45,521 bases of DNA from Erysipelotrichaceae bacterium (GTDB taxonomy: Bacteria > Bacillota_I > Bacilli_A > ML615J-28 > CAG-313): NCBI GenBank assembly GCA_015059015.1, contig SVBG01000012.1:1-45521 (forward strand), given 5' to 3'. The position numbers were made by a program, and so were the translations under genes. The notes below the pieces were generated by a model. It was not told the origin of the DNA and did not search any database. It was given only the letters and a program-made list of their open reading frames with translations. Numbering within the stretch: the first letter of the stretch is position 1; each line of letters starts with the position of its first letter. This document shows positions 1 to 12,400 of this stretch, in pieces.

Positions 1-49
1 TTTTACGACTTTCTTTTATTGTTAGGTAATTTCCATTTTTCTTTGCCAT
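1..49 (-). CDS. oppD: Oligopeptide ABC transporter ATP-binding subunit OppD, first 16 codons only
   Basis: The gene runs off the left edge of the window; only the first residues (MAKKNGNYLTIKESRK) are visible. The start has a ribosome binding site (AGGTG) five bases upstream that overlaps the oppC stop codon, so translation is probably coupled. An in-frame ATG two codons earlier (55..53) lies inside that ribosome binding site and is less likely. The identity is inferred from position: oppD normally follows oppA-oppB-oppC, and the opening residues fit an ATPase of this kind, but no Walker motif is inside the window. Confidence 0.6.
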   Translation of the reverse strand, partial: MAKKNGNYLTIKESRK

Positions 50-58
50 TTTCATCAC

Positions 59-1102
59 CTACTTCTTAGATTTTGGATCCATCGCATCACGCAGACCATC
101 ACCAACAAAGTTAAAGCCTAGTACTGCTAGAACAATTAAAATACCTGCTGGTAACCACATATTCATATAATATGATAAGATAACAGGATCTTTAGAACTT
201 GAAATCATTGTACCCCAAGCAGCATATGGTATTTGAACACCTAGACCTAAATAACTTAATGTTGATTCATATAGAATAATAGAACCAAGACCAAGTGTCA
301 TATTAACGATTAATTGAGGCATTACATTTGGAATTAAATGTTTAAAAATCTTTCTCCAAGTTGGAAGACCCATAACGTCAGTTGCAACAATATATTCTTG
401 TTCACGAAGTGATAATATTTGACCACGAACCATTCTTGCACAACCACTCCAACCAAAGACTGTTATAATTACCATTAGGAAATAAATTCTATTGGATGGA
501 TCAAAAAATTCTTTCAATGAATCAAGTACAGCAGACGCAATAAGTAAAATAGGTAACATCGGAATACAGTTGAATACATCAACTATTCTCATAATTATTT
601 GATCTACTTTACCACCAAAATAACCAGCTAACCCACCAAGGATTACTCCAAGGATTGTTTCTAATATTACTACTATAAAACCGATTGTTAAAGATATTCT
701 ACCACCATACATTAAACGAGTAAAAATATCCATACCTTTTTCATCAGTACCAAGTAAATGATCTTTACTAGGTTTTGCTTTTAAATTATCTGTAACAATT
801 TCTAATTGTTGAATAACAGTTTGTTTTTGACCGTATTCATCGATATATTCATGTTCAACTTCAATATAATTAATAACTTGTGTTCTATCTACTTCTGTTT
901 CTCCCCATCTATTATAAATAACAGGACCAAGGAATGAGAATAAGAATAAGAAAACAAGAATTACTAAACCTACAACTGAAAGTCTAGATCTAAAAAATCT
1001 TCTTAAGATAAGTTTAAATGGACTCATCTCTTTATATGTTTCTTCTTGGATAGGAGTTTCTTTTACTTCGTCTATTTGATTAATATTTTCTTTTTCAGAC
1101 AT
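59..1102 (-). CDS. oppC: Oligopeptide ABC transporter permease OppC
   Basis: This is one of the two membrane subunits of the oligopeptide importer. At 347 aa it is somewhat longer than usual. It has a short cytoplasmic N-terminus, a first membrane helix near residues 38-62, and an extracytoplasmic stretch of about 60 residues. The typical OppC core begins at HLLGTDEKGMDIFTRLMYGG, and the cytoplasmic EAA loop that contacts the ATPase is visible (QEYIVATDVMGLPTWRKIF, followed by KHLIPNVMPQ). The start has a strong AGGAGG site. It lies 11 bp after oppB and its stop overlaps the ribosome binding site of oppD, so it is in the opp operon. The acidic, Tyr-rich loop between the first helix and the core is longer than in most homologues I know. 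Confidence 0.93.
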   Translation of the reverse strand: MSEKENINQIDEVKETPIQEETYKEMSPFKLILRRFFRSRLSVVGLVILVFLFLFSFLGPVIYNRWGETEVDRTQVINYIEVEHEYIDEYGQKQTVIQQLEIVTDNLKAKPSKDHLLGTDEKGMDIFTRLMYGGRISLTIGFIVVILETILGVILGGLAGYFGGKVDQIIMRIVDVFNCIPMLPILLIASAVLDSLKEFFDPSNRIYFLMVIITVFGWSGCARMVRGQILSLREQEYIVATDVMGLPTWRKIFKHLIPNVMPQLIVNMTLGLGSIILYESTLSYLGLGVQIPYAAWGTMISSSKDPVILSYYMNMWLPAGILIVLAVLGFNFVGDGLRDAMDPKSKK

Positions 1103-1113
1103 CTTCTTACCTC

Positions 1114-2121
1114 CTATTTACCAAGTTTAACACGTGGGTCAACTACTGAATACATAATATCTGAGAATAATGTACCAATAACAGTTAACACCGCTAAGAA
1201 CATATTATATCCCATTACGAATGGAATATCACCTTCACTAAGTGCTTTATATGCAAGACGTCCAATACCATCAATCGCAAATACTTCTTCGGTAATCATC
1301 ATCCCACCAAATAATGATGGAAGAATTCCAGCAAGTAGTGTAACAAGTGGGATCATTGTATTTCTAAACGCATGCTTATAAATTACTTGTTTTTCAGGAA
1401 GACCTTTTGCACGAGCTGTTCTAATATAATCAGCATTTAATACTTCTAGTGTATTAGTTCTTGTATATCTCATTAATCCACCAAGTGATAAAATTACTGT
1501 ACACGCAATCGGTAAAACTAAGTGATGTCCCATATCAAGAAGTTTTGCCATAAATCCTGCAAAATCTTTTGTATATGTTTCACCTGCTGATATTAAACCA
1601 GTAGATGGGAACCATCCAAGTTCAACTGAAAATACTTTTACTATAATAGCAGCAAAGAAATATGTAGGTAAACTTATACCAATCATTGTAAAGATTGTAA
1701 CCGCATAGTCACGCTTTGAATATTGGTGCGTTGCACTTGTAATACCAAGTGGTATTGCAATAGCAAATTGAAGCACAGTCGCAATAACTGCTATTGCAAA
1801 TGAAACCCACATGTTATCACCAATTACTTCTGCAACAGGTTTTTCATATTTAAATGAAGTACCAAAGTCACCTTTTAACATATTTGTAAGCCACGTAAAG
1901 TAACCATCAACTAACCCTTTAAATGAATTATCACCAATACCATATTGTGCTTTAAATTCAGCTAATTGATCTAACGTAATTGTACCTTGTTGTAATTGAG
2001 ATGAGAATTTGATATCCAAATAGTCATTTGGCATCATTCTAACTAATGTATAAATTATAATTGAAACACCTAGAAGAACAAATATTGAAATGAACAATCT
2101 TTTAAGAATATATTTTAACAT
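1114..2121 (-). CDS. oppB: Oligopeptide ABC transporter permease OppB
   Basis: This is the partner permease of OppC. The 335-aa protein starts with the standard N-terminal helix (MLKYILKRLFISIFVLLGVS). It contains the binding-protein-dependent transport domain with six membrane segments and a clear EAA motif (ADYIRTARAKGLPEKQVIYK, then HAFRNTMIPLV). The C-terminus YSVVDPRVKLGK is typical of OppB/DppB. GAGG lies 7 bases upstream of the ATG. Its gap to oppA is 25 bp and to oppC 11 bp, consistent with one transcript. The exact substrate (di- or oligopeptide) cannot be told from the sequence. Confidence 0.94.
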   Translation of the reverse strand: MLKYILKRLFISIFVLLGVSIIIYTLVRMMPNDYLDIKFSSQLQQGTITLDQLAEFKAQYGIGDNSFKGLVDGYFTWLTNMLKGDFGTSFKYEKPVAEVIGDNMWVSFAIAVIATVLQFAIAIPLGITSATHQYSKRDYAVTIFTMIGISLPTYFFAAIIVKVFSVELGWFPSTGLISAGETYTKDFAGFMAKLLDMGHHLVLPIACTVILSLGGLMRYTRTNTLEVLNADYIRTARAKGLPEKQVIYKHAFRNTMIPLVTLLAGILPSLFGGMMITEEVFAIDGIGRLAYKALSEGDIPFVMGYNMFLAVLTVIGTLFSDIMYSVVDPRVKLGK

Positions 2122-2146
2122 ATTATTCCTCTTTCTAATTCATTTT

Positions 2147-4723
2147 TTATTTTGTTTGATTTAATCTAACTGTATGAAGATCTGATAATAATCCACTATA
2201 AGGAGATAAATCTGAGTTTAGTGATGATTCATCAATTTTATTAATGCTATATGCAAATAAATCATCTCTTTGATATGTAGGAAGTTCAACTGCAAGCATC
2301 ATAACGATATCAAGTGCTTCAGCATAAATAGCAGCACGTTCATCTTGATCTGTAGTTTCACGACCTTCTTCAATTAATTCTGATAATTCTTCAACTAAAG
2401 CTAATTCCTCATTATACTTACCACCAGTATTTTGAAGAATTTGTTTATAACCCCAGTTTAGAGTTGAAGTAGCAGTTGAATCTTTATGATAAACTTGATA
2501 CATATCAGGGTCAATTGTTGAACTCCATGCAGCAGCCCAAACAGCTAAGTCACCATTTGCAAGCTTAGATAATGCTTGAGCATCAGTTGCAACAGTAATT
2601 TCAAAGTTAATTGAATTTAATAATTCACTAGCTTTATAGAATGCATTAAATGCAGGGTGATCAGTTTCACTACCAGCAATAGTAAATGTATATTTAAGTT
2701 TAGTAGAACCATTTGTATAAACACCATCACCACCAACATTGTAGCCAGAATCTTCAACAAGTCTAACTAGGAATTCTTTTTGTTCATCTTCTGTAAAATA
2801 GTCACCTGCTTTTTTACCAAGTTCATCACAATAATCAGCATAATCAGGATTAACAACATCTAAATTAGATGGAACAGGACCACCAATAAATGGATAATAT
2901 GCAGTAGCACCTGTTGGATAAGCCCAGCTTGTAAGTGACATTGAACGATAAATTGCAGAAGCAGTATTTCCATAATAACTAACTGTCATCGATGTATCAA
3001 TTGAATGCATAATAGCTTGTCTAACTTTAATATCAGGAACAAATCCAGCATTAACACCAATATAACCATAACCTGAAGTTTCAATTGATTTATTTTCTAT
3101 ACCTTCACCTTTTTTACCATTTAATTCTTGAATAGTTTTAGGATTTGAGTTAGGTTGAACATAATCTACTTCGTTATTATATAAAGCATTAAGTAAACCA
3201 CTGGATGCAACTACTTGATAGTGAACATATTTAATTTCAGGTACACCACCAATATAGTGTTCATTTCTTGTGAAATATAAAACGTTATTATTTAAGAAAT
3301 CTCCCGCTCTAACACCTTCTGTTTCATGGTTAGAGTTACATGCAACATAAGGACCAGCACCAACTGGAACACCAAGTTTTTCTTCATTTTTAATTACTTT
3401 AGTCATAAATTCTTGACTTGAATATTCAACACCAAAGTTAGATTCAAAGTCAAATGCACTAATATAAGGCTCAGCAGAATAATAATACATTGGAGCAACA
3501 CTAAATGCAAAGTTCCAAATAGCTTTAGGGTCAACACCATTAATAGTGATTGCTAAAACTTCATTTGAACCATTATTAACACTACCATCACTAGCATATG
3601 TAGGAGCAGCATAAGTCTTACCTTTTACAGTAACAGCCTCATCTTTATTGATAAACTGAATACCAGAAATATTAGTATAAGTTCTTTCATGTGTAGCATG
3701 ATATTCTTCTAACGCAACATTTACTAAATAATCATAAAATTTACCCGCAGTTTGCCAATATAATGCAACTTCAATTAATGCCATTGGAAGTTTATCTTCA
3801 TAAATAGTATTAATAGCTCTTTCTTTAGTCCAACTTTTTAACTCTGCTACATTATTTGTAAGTGAAGATTCAAGGCGTGCTTCTTTTTTATTCCATGATA
3901 AATAACCTTCATTATATAAAAACATTTCTACATCTGTAGTAAGTTTAACAGATTGAGTTACACCATATTCATCTTTAAAAGTAACACTCTTATATGCACC
4001 ATCACCAGAGTTTTTGTAGTCAGTTTCTAATTCTTCTTTAAATAATTCACATACTTTATTAAAATCATCAACAATATTTTCAAAGCCATCATCTTCTGAA
4101 TATTCTTCTAAAGCATCTTTAAATTCATCTAATGAATAAGAATAATCCTCTTTATCATCATATATATATTCAGCAGCAGTAATTAAATAATCAATTCTAC
4201 TTGATGCTTCAATATAAAATTGTTCCATAAATCTTTCTTGTGATTTTTCATCACCTTGTTGAGTACGATATTCTTTTAACCCAACAATATCAGTTGAATA
4301 AATTGTACTTGAACCTGTATATACAGGGTCTAAATAAACATATAAATTAAATAGAACATCTTTAATAGTAAGTGGTGATCCATTTGAAAATTTAACGTTA
4401 TTTTTAAGTACTAAATAATATGTTGTTGTATCTTCAATTTCATCGTACACTGAATCAACATCTAGTGCAACAACAGCTTCATCCGCGCCATAAGTAACAT
4501 TACCTTTTGAATCGTTGCCAAGCATACCAATTTGTGTCATACCAACAATTTGGCTATCTGGTGCAGATGATGAATAAAATGGATTAAATACTTTATCTAA
4601 TTCTTGAGAAGCAAGAAGTAGTGGAGTATCTTCATTATTTTTATTTCTTTTACATCCTTTCTTACAACCAGCAGCTGCAAGAATAGTTAACACTACAAGT
4701 GTCAAACAAATAATTCTTTTCAT
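2147..4723 (-). CDS. oppA: Oligopeptide-binding lipoprotein OppA, oversized
   Basis: This is the substrate-binding protein of the Opp importer, held outside the membrane as a lipoprotein (signal peptide ending AAAGC, lipid Cys20). Extracellular solute-binding family 5 features are present: KNNVKFSNGSPLTIKDV near residue 107, IGVNAGFVPDIKVRQAIMHS in the second lobe, and a C-terminal portion with DPDMYQVYHKDS. At 858 aa it is about 300 residues longer than a usual OppA. Most of the excess is an acidic, mainly helical insert at about residues 155-350, plus a further loop near 360-395. GGAGGG precedes the ATG. It sits 16 bp after an InlB-repeat lipoprotein gene and directly before oppB, so it is co-expressed with the surface protease at the head of the operon. 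The insert could alter ligand size or give a partner-binding surface; that is inference. Confidence 0.9.
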   Translation of the reverse strand: MKRIICLTLVVLTILAAAGCKKGCKRNKNNEDTPLLLASQELDKVFNPFYSSSAPDSQIVGMTQIGMLGNDSKGNVTYGADEAVVALDVDSVYDEIEDTTTYYLVLKNNVKFSNGSPLTIKDVLFNLYVYLDPVYTGSSTIYSTDIVGLKEYRTQQGDEKSQERFMEQFYIEASSRIDYLITAAEYIYDDKEDYSYSLDEFKDALEEYSEDDGFENIVDDFNKVCELFKEELETDYKNSGDGAYKSVTFKDEYGVTQSVKLTTDVEMFLYNEGYLSWNKKEARLESSLTNNVAELKSWTKERAINTIYEDKLPMALIEVALYWQTAGKFYDYLVNVALEEYHATHERTYTNISGIQFINKDEAVTVKGKTYAAPTYASDGSVNNGSNEVLAITINGVDPKAIWNFAFSVAPMYYYSAEPYISAFDFESNFGVEYSSQEFMTKVIKNEEKLGVPVGAGPYVACNSNHETEGVRAGDFLNNNVLYFTRNEHYIGGVPEIKYVHYQVVASSGLLNALYNNEVDYVQPNSNPKTIQELNGKKGEGIENKSIETSGYGYIGVNAGFVPDIKVRQAIMHSIDTSMTVSYYGNTASAIYRSMSLTSWAYPTGATAYYPFIGGPVPSNLDVVNPDYADYCDELGKKAGDYFTEDEQKEFLVRLVEDSGYNVGGDGVYTNGSTKLKYTFTIAGSETDHPAFNAFYKASELLNSINFEITVATDAQALSKLANGDLAVWAAAWSSTIDPDMYQVYHKDSTATSTLNWGYKQILQNTGGKYNEELALVEELSELIEEGRETTDQDERAAIYAEALDIVMMLAVELPTYQRDDLFAYSINKIDESSLNSDLSPYSGLLSDLHTVRLNQTK

Positions 4724-4739
4724 TTTTCCCTCCTACAAA

Positions 4740-6443
4740 TTAGTTAGATTCATTTTCAAATAAAACATTTGAATCATCACTAATTAAAACATTATCTAAT
4801 TCTTTATAACAGAACTTATCTAAAACTATAACTTTTTCACATTCAGGAATTCTAGTAATATCGAAACTTCCACTAAATGAAACATTCTCAAGTGTTGTAT
4901 TTTCCATAATAGTAGCAAGTGGAGCAAACACTAAATATTTAATTTGTGAGTTTCTTGTATCAATATCAACAATAACATTATCAAATGTAATATCTTTAAT
5001 AACAGAATCTTTTAATTCAAAGAATAGTGAAACATATAAATAATTAGAACCATTTTCTAAATCATCAATTTCACCTTTTAAGCCAGTTCTTGAATCATCA
5101 TAATCAATTGTAAAATTAGATACAGTATATCCATTACCTAAAATTTCACCTGAATAACTATCAAATATTAATTCATCTTCATCAAAATCAATATCATTAC
5201 AAAGATAAATATTTTCACCCTTACTAATAGCATTCTTAAACTGTTTTGCAGTTTTAACAACCGTATAATCACCTTCAATTAAGTTCAAATATACTTTAAT
5301 TGATAAATCTTCATCACCACCTGGGTGAGTAAAGTTATTATTCCAAGGATTACCAAATTCATCTAAATAACCAAGTGATGTATAACCTTTAACAGTTTTA
5401 ACATCTAATTGACGTTCGCTAAACTTAGCACCTTCTTTACATTCATAATCACTTAAGAATACATCATTTCCATCTTTATCTTTATAATATAATTCATACT
5501 TATAAGTTCTATTTACTTCCCATTTAGCATAAAGAGTAACACCATCTATAGTCATTCGGTCATTTTCAAAATCCCATTTATCACTATATGTTACATTACC
5601 TGATTCATCAACAGTCTTAGTTTGATACCAACCTTCAATATGGTAACCACTCTTTAAAATCATATCGTTTGGATTAGTTTCTAAAACATTTGGATCAACA
5701 ATTAACATATCAATAATAGAACCATCAAAATTATATAAATAACTTACTCTTTCATGAGAGTTTTGACAAACACCACCTTCTAAATAGAAGACAGCTTTAC
5801 CAGTACCAACTTCTGCATAAAGGTATGTTGTATCAATAATTGATGTAAATCCAGTTGGTGATAAATAATTTGCAGAAAAACTCTTTAATTTACCTCCATC
5901 AACCACAATTTTAATGTTCATATTAGATATATTACCTAAGCTTTTATTTAAAAATAATGAGCTTATTTTATTATCTAAAACCTTTGCAGTTAAAGTATAA
6001 GTATCATCATTAACACTTAAATCATAATCATTTTCTAAAAACTCTTCAGATAGAACAAAAGTCAAATAATATGTTGGAACAGTATATGGATTTTCATATG
6101 TTGTACCATCAACTGTAGTATACTTAACATCATCAATAGTTTTATACTCAGTAAGAGATTCATCATAAAGTTGAGTACCTGTTGTTGATAATTTCTTTTC
6201 TAATACGCGTACTTCTGATCTAACTTTTTCACCACGAACAAGTGTAAAATTAGTATTTTTATGATAAACTTCAAAATCACTATCCTTTATTACTTGTGTT
6301 TCGTTATACCCAGCAAGAATACTTTCAGATGCATAAATATCATTAACTAATTTTTCAAAATTAGTTAATTTCTTTTTACCACAGGAGCTAATCATTAAGA
6401 CAAGCACCATAGTAAAAACTAATAATATAATTCTTTTCTTCAT
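4740..6443 (-). CDS. Surface lipoprotein with InlB-type repeats and a beta-helix-like C-terminus
   Basis: This 567-aa predicted lipoprotein has signal peptide MKKRIILLVFTMVLVLMISS followed by lipid Cys21. Residues about 25-230 form a domain I do not recognise. Residues about 240-308 end in the hallmark of the Listeria-Bacteroides (InlB B-repeat/Flg_new) fold, with GYHIEGWYQ and DGVTLYAKW. A second, looser copy follows to about 388. Residues about 395-540 (QFKNAISKGENIYLCNDIDF, then ILGNGYTVSNFTI) look like a right-handed beta-helix with GLUG-like turns. AAGGGG lies 7 bases upstream of the start. It is 15 bp after the giant S8 protease and 16 bp before oppA. The likely role is adhesion or substrate capture at the cell surface beside the protease and importer; no enzymatic motif is visible. 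Confidence 0.75.
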   Translation of the reverse strand: MKKRIILLVFTMVLVLMISSCGKKKLTNFEKLVNDIYASESILAGYNETQVIKDSDFEVYHKNTNFTLVRGEKVRSEVRVLEKKLSTTGTQLYDESLTEYKTIDDVKYTTVDGTTYENPYTVPTYYLTFVLSEEFLENDYDLSVNDDTYTLTAKVLDNKISSLFLNKSLGNISNMNIKIVVDGGKLKSFSANYLSPTGFTSIIDTTYLYAEVGTGKAVFYLEGGVCQNSHERVSYLYNFDGSIIDMLIVDPNVLETNPNDMILKSGYHIEGWYQTKTVDESGNVTYSDKWDFENDRMTIDGVTLYAKWEVNRTYKYELYYKDKDGNDVFLSDYECKEGAKFSERQLDVKTVKGYTSLGYLDEFGNPWNNNFTHPGGDEDLSIKVYLNLIEGDYTVVKTAKQFKNAISKGENIYLCNDIDFDEDELIFDSYSGEILGNGYTVSNFTIDYDDSRTGLKGEIDDLENGSNYLYVSLFFELKDSVIKDITFDNVIVDIDTRNSQIKYLVFAPLATIMENTTLENVSFSGSFDITRIPECEKVIVLDKFCYKELDNVLISDDSNVLFENESN

Positions 6444-6458
6444 ATATTTAGCCCCTTT

Positions 6459-9400
6459 CTAGTAAACTTTTCTTTTAATTAAAATAAACGCAATAGTACC
6501 AATAGCACTAATACCAAGTACACTCGATACAACAATTAGTCCGACTTTATTTACTGATGTTGTAGGTAAGTTACTAATTTCTGTTAAGATATTAACATCA
6601 TCATTTAAATCTTTAAAGTACTCGTCAAATTCTTTTTTAAATGCATCTACATTTGTTTGATCAATATATTTTTTATCATGTCTATTTACAATATCAAGAC
6701 GTTTAACAATTGAGTAATAATCATCAATCTTATCAAATTCATATTTAGCCCCTAGTGCTTCAATATCTTTAATTAAGAATTCATATACATGATTAATTCT
6801 TTCATCATTTAAAGCTTTCCAAGCAGTTTCTGCATTGACTAACTTCGTATATAAACTATCTAAATAGTCTTGTGAATAACCATATTTAGTCAAATCTTGT
6901 GTAACTACATTATAAGCAGTTCTTGCATCTTGAATAATAAGTTCATCAGAAAGTTCAACATTTTCTGGAATCAACACTACTTTATTTAAATAGTCAATTG
7001 AATTTGAATCAAGCGCAACATAATCACTTGCTACTTTATTATCTAAATCAAAATATAATTGATATAAAATATTATCATATCCAGATACATCTTCATTTGC
7101 AGGAATTATAATATTTAATTTTTTAGTTTTACCAACTAAATCTATAAATTGAGCATAATATAATGGATAATAGCCATTGAATTGGAAATATTTATTAAGA
7201 AGTTGATAAATTTCTGAATCTGGTTCATATTCAATACCTAAATCAGTTACAGTACCTTCAAGTGCAGGTGCTTTAACAGACTTAAATTCAACAGTCTTAA
7301 GTCTTGTACAACCATAGAATGCATAATTACCAATATATTCAAGTGTATCAGGGAAAACAAGTGTCTCTAAATTTTTATTAAAATATCCAGCATACTCATC
7401 AATTCTTATAGTATTAAATAATACCTCATAAGTTGAACCATCCTTATTAGTTGGGTATGATGTAAGTAATAATTTATTATTAGCAGTAACAGTATATAAA
7501 ACACCATTATCAAGTTTTATATAATCATTTACATCACAAGTATCATTACCATCTAAATCAGTAAATTGAGTCATATGTTGATTATAATAAAATGCTGTAG
7601 GAGCAATATATTTAATTGTATTAGGAAGTTTAATTTCAGTAACACCAATACAACTAAGTGCTTGAGCTTCAATACGTTCAACAACTTTTAAAGTTACATC
7701 AACTAAATTATTACATGTAATAAACGCTCCAGCTTCTAAAACTAAAACATTTGATAAATCAACACTAGTTAAACCAACACATCCAGAGAATGCTTCCATA
7801 CCAATTGATGTTGCATTTGACAAATCAATACTTTCAAGTGCTGAACAATTCATAAATGCTCCACCCTCAACTGTTTTTATGCCATTAATATTTACTTTTG
7901 TTAAGTTATTATCATTTGCAAATAAACACTCAGAAATAACTTCAAGATTTGAAATAATTGTAACTTCCTCTAAATTAATTAAATTGCTAAAAGCAAATGC
8001 ACCAATTGATGTAATATTTTTACCAAGTGAAATATTAGTAACACTTGTAGAACCATAAAATGCATAATCACCTATTGAAACTAATGCATCACCAAATGTA
8101 ATACCGGTAAGTTTATTAGCCGCTTGATTATTCATTGTACCAAATGCATAATCTCCAATAGTTTCTACGTTTTCAAAACCAATTAATTCAAGATTTACAC
8201 AACCTATAAATGCATAAGACGCAATATTTTTTAAAGTATTACTTGAAACATTAATTAAACTACTACAATTTCTAAACGCACCTTCATTAATATCTATTAC
8301 ATTTTCTAACACTAAATCATTTAAAGAAGTACAATTTTCAAAAGCATATTCTCCTATTACTTTTGTATCAACATTTGCACTTAAAAGACTAGTACAATTG
8401 CTAAATGCATAAGAAGATATTTCATTTGCTTTAACAACAATACTTGTTAATTTCTTCATATTAGCAAATGCACCTTCGCTAATAATATTTGAATTAATAT
8501 TTAACACTTGTAAAGCTGTTGAAGCAAATACATAATCATTAAATGCATCTAAATATTCCATATTATTAACATTTTCAAGACTTACACAATTATTAAAAGC
8601 ATAAGATTGTACATCAATAGTTTTATTAGGTAAATTTACAGTTTTTAAATTAACACAATTTTCAAACGCACGAGAACCAAGTACTTCAACATTATTTCCA
8701 AGTGAAAGTGTAGTTAAATTACTAATACCACTAAATGCACCATCTGCTATATATTTATAAGCATCAGGAACAATGTAATCATTATAAGCATAACCATTAG
8801 CACCAAGATAAATAGTTAAATTATCTAAACTTACAAGTAAATGGTTACTAACTTTATAAGAACTATGATTTTCATCTACCATAAATGTATTTAATTTATT
8901 ACAGCCAGTAAAAATACTTCCATCATTAACTGAAATAACCGAATTAACTTGGAATGTTACTTTACTTAAATTTACACAATTACAAAATGCTTCTTCTTCA
9001 TAATGAGTTGCACTATTTGGAAGAACTACTTCTTCTAAACTAATACAATTATTAAAAGCACTTTGATAAATAAATTCACTTCCTGCATTTTCACTAAAGA
9101 TTACTTTTTCTAATTTAGTACAATTATTAAATGCTTTTGCACCAACATATACTAAATTATTAATTACATTTAATTCAACTAAGTCTTTACAGTTTTCAAA
9201 ACAATTATTAGGAATTCTATCCGCATAATATGTTAAAGTTGTAAGTCCTGAGTTTTTGAACATTCTTTCAGAGAAATTTGTATATTTTCCATTATCAATT
9301 GATTTTAAATTAGTACAATTAACAAATGTTTCAATACCTGCATTTCTTAATGCTGTTATATCAACATATGAAAGAGACTTACAATTTGCAAAAGCACGTC

Positions 9401-12400
9401 TACCAATTGCATATGCACTTTCTAAATTTACATTATCTAATTTTTCACAATCTTCAAAAGCATTATTACCAATCATACCAACATTTTCTAAATTAATATT
9501 TTCTAAATTTGTTGCTTTAGAAAATGCATATTCACGTATAATTTTACAAGATTCACCCTTATCATTTGATAAGAAATTAACAGTCTCTAATGCTGTACAA
9601 TTATAAAATGCATATTTTTGAACTTCTAAAACATCATATGGAATTGTAACACTTGTAACAGTATTATTTGAAGCAGGGGTTTTACCAGCATCATAATCGC
9701 CTTCAGGTAGTTCAATTGTGTAGTCATTTGTATAAAGCGAGAAAGCAAATGGTCCAATATATAATATTCCTTCATCATCAGGTATTACAACATCTCCACC
9801 AAGTCCTTTATAAGCAACTAGAGTTTGTCCTTCAATTACAAATTCATTTTTAACAATAACACGCTTAGAAGCTACTAAAGATGATACTCTACCATCAATT
9901 TCAACTTTTAATGTAATTGTAGCATTACCTTCTTTTAATGCTGTAACAACCCCATTTTCATCTACTGTAGCAACTTTTTCATTAGTAGAAGACCATATTA
10001 AAGTATAATCTTTTAAATTCCATGGTTCTAATTCGTATCCTAATTTCACTTGTTCACTAGGGAACATTGAAATATTAGGTTTTTCTGTAAAGAAGAAACG
10101 ATCACCTGTTTCACCGATATCTGATGTTTCATTTCCATCAATAAAGGCTTTTATTGTATCAAAATAAGTAAACTCAATATCAGTTAATTTCCCAGTTGTG
10201 CTATCTACTTCTTTATCTCTTACTCTAATTCTTAATTTAATTTCATATTTATAACCCATTTGGTCAAGCGTAGAACAAGTTATTTGACATGTTCCAGGAG
10301 CTATTGCTTCAATTTGACCATTTTTTACTTTTATAACATTTTCATCAGAAGATGTCCAATTTAATTTAGAGAAATAAATTGCTTGTACCTCTTCATTTTC
10401 ACCCATTTGAGGATCATTTGAAGTAAGCATTTTAGATAAATCTAATTCATCACCAACATAAATGTCTTTATAATATTGATAAATATTATTACTTTTTGAC
10501 GAATAAAATTCTTCTTTATATGATATTTCAGAAGAGTTTGTACCAGGCAATGTTACAAATGAATATGATTGATTAAGTGCATAGTCATCAACTAAGAAAC
10601 CTAAGCCATTAGTCATTGGGAATTCACCACTTTCAATCTCACCATATTGAAGTAAATCCATATAATCAGTAATTTCTATTGTAACTTTATTAACTTGCCC
10701 TCTTTCTCCATAAATTGGAATTACATTTTCCGATAAAGAAACAAGTTTACCTTCTGAAATTGTAAATGGTCTAATTGATTGAGCATAGTGATTATCATAA
10801 ACATAAACATCACAGTAATAACGATAATCTTTTAATGATTTATCATACTTAGAATAGAACTGTACATCTTTAATAATTGGTGATTCATAATCAACATAGA
10901 ATGAGAACTCAAACGTATTATTAAGATTTGTTGATAAACCACCATCACCATAGTCTAATTCAGCTGTCATAGTAAATGTATATTTAGTATTATTTTGAAG
11001 ACCAAGTTCAAGTGCTGTAACATTAATCATATCATAGCCTGGAATAATTTGACCACCAAAATATGCTTTATGTTCATCATATTTTATATGTTCATAAACT
11101 ATTTCTCCAGTCGAAGCATTTTTAATTACTGTTGTCATCTTTTTAGCATTACGAAGGAGACCTGCATAAACAGTTGTAATACCATTAATAGTTTCCAAAC
11201 TATATCCAATTGCCGCTTTATCTTCAGTAGCAGGAATAGGATCATATTTTGATTCATCAATTTCATACACATAAGTTCCAAGAGGAATTATATAACTATA
11301 ATAATATGTACCTAAAGGAGTAGTAGCATAATAATCAGCTTTTAATTTATCTTCTTCATCTATTGAACCATCATGTGCTTCAGATTCTACTTCAAAATAT
11401 GTTTTATCAAATAAAGGTGCTTTTGTCCAGTCACCAAAGAATGCAAGGAAAGGAATTGAAAGATCAATTTCATCTTCATTTAATGATTCTAATACAACAA
11501 AACCTTCTACATAAATACCATTAATAAATGACTCTCTAATATATTTCTTTTCAGCATCAGTTAAACTAATTATATAAGTAACTTCAACTTTACCATTTGG
11601 ATCAACAATTAACTCATCACCTGATAAAATACCATCACCTTTTACACTTTTTTCTACTTTAGGATTAAGCATATAAGCTTTTTCCGCAACATATGCAGGA
11701 TCAGCAGTAGATAAACTTTCAGTCATCGTAAAATCATTTAAATTATATCTTAGTTCTTTATTTGATGTATTATGAACATTAAATTTAAGTTCATAAACAC
11801 CAGTTTCCTCAGGATCATCTTTGCATTCAATTTTTGCTTTAGTAGAACCATCAACAGAAAGATAAGCAAGAGAATCAAGTGCATATTCTAAATTACCAAG
11901 TCCTGCACCTTGTTTTCTTGGCGAATATGGATTACCATATTCATCTAAAATAATCGTACCAGTTGACATAACAAGTTGATTTGCAAGATTATTAATTTCC
12001 ACTGCAGTCATATCAGGATATCTTTCTTTTAATGCTTGACGCATTAAAATAATAACACCACAAAGGTTTGGACAAGCCATTGAAGTACCAGAAATTTCAT
12101 CATAACCACCACCAGGAACAGAAGATAATATTGAACCACCATGAGCTGTAATTTCAGGTTTAAGTGATAAATCAGATACAGGACCCCAAGATGAGAAATC
12201 ACTCATAAATGGTCCAGCTAAATAATTTTTATCAAGTGTTAATACACCTGTTCCTTTAGCTGCTAAATATTCACCGTCATCTTTATTAATTGAGCATAGT
12301 GGAATAGCAAGACCACTACCTGCATTCATATATACTTCACCAGCGATATTATTATAAATAATACAACCAATTGCCCCTTGTGATAAAGCAACTTGTGCTT

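Noticed and set aside
1046-1381. Plus-strand 111-codon open frame across the oppB/oppC junction
   Set aside because: It lies antisense to two well-supported permease genes and shows no start signals.
7300-9620. Periodic near-repeats that could suggest a CRISPR array or satellite DNA
   Set aside because: They are in-frame codons for about 23-residue BspA leucine-rich repeats; there are no identical repeats with unique spacers.
9256-9853. Plus-strand open frames of 116 and 61 codons inside the first giant protease gene
   Set aside because: They are antisense shadows of the repeat region, with no ribosome binding site or promoter, and their sequences mirror the repeat periodicity.
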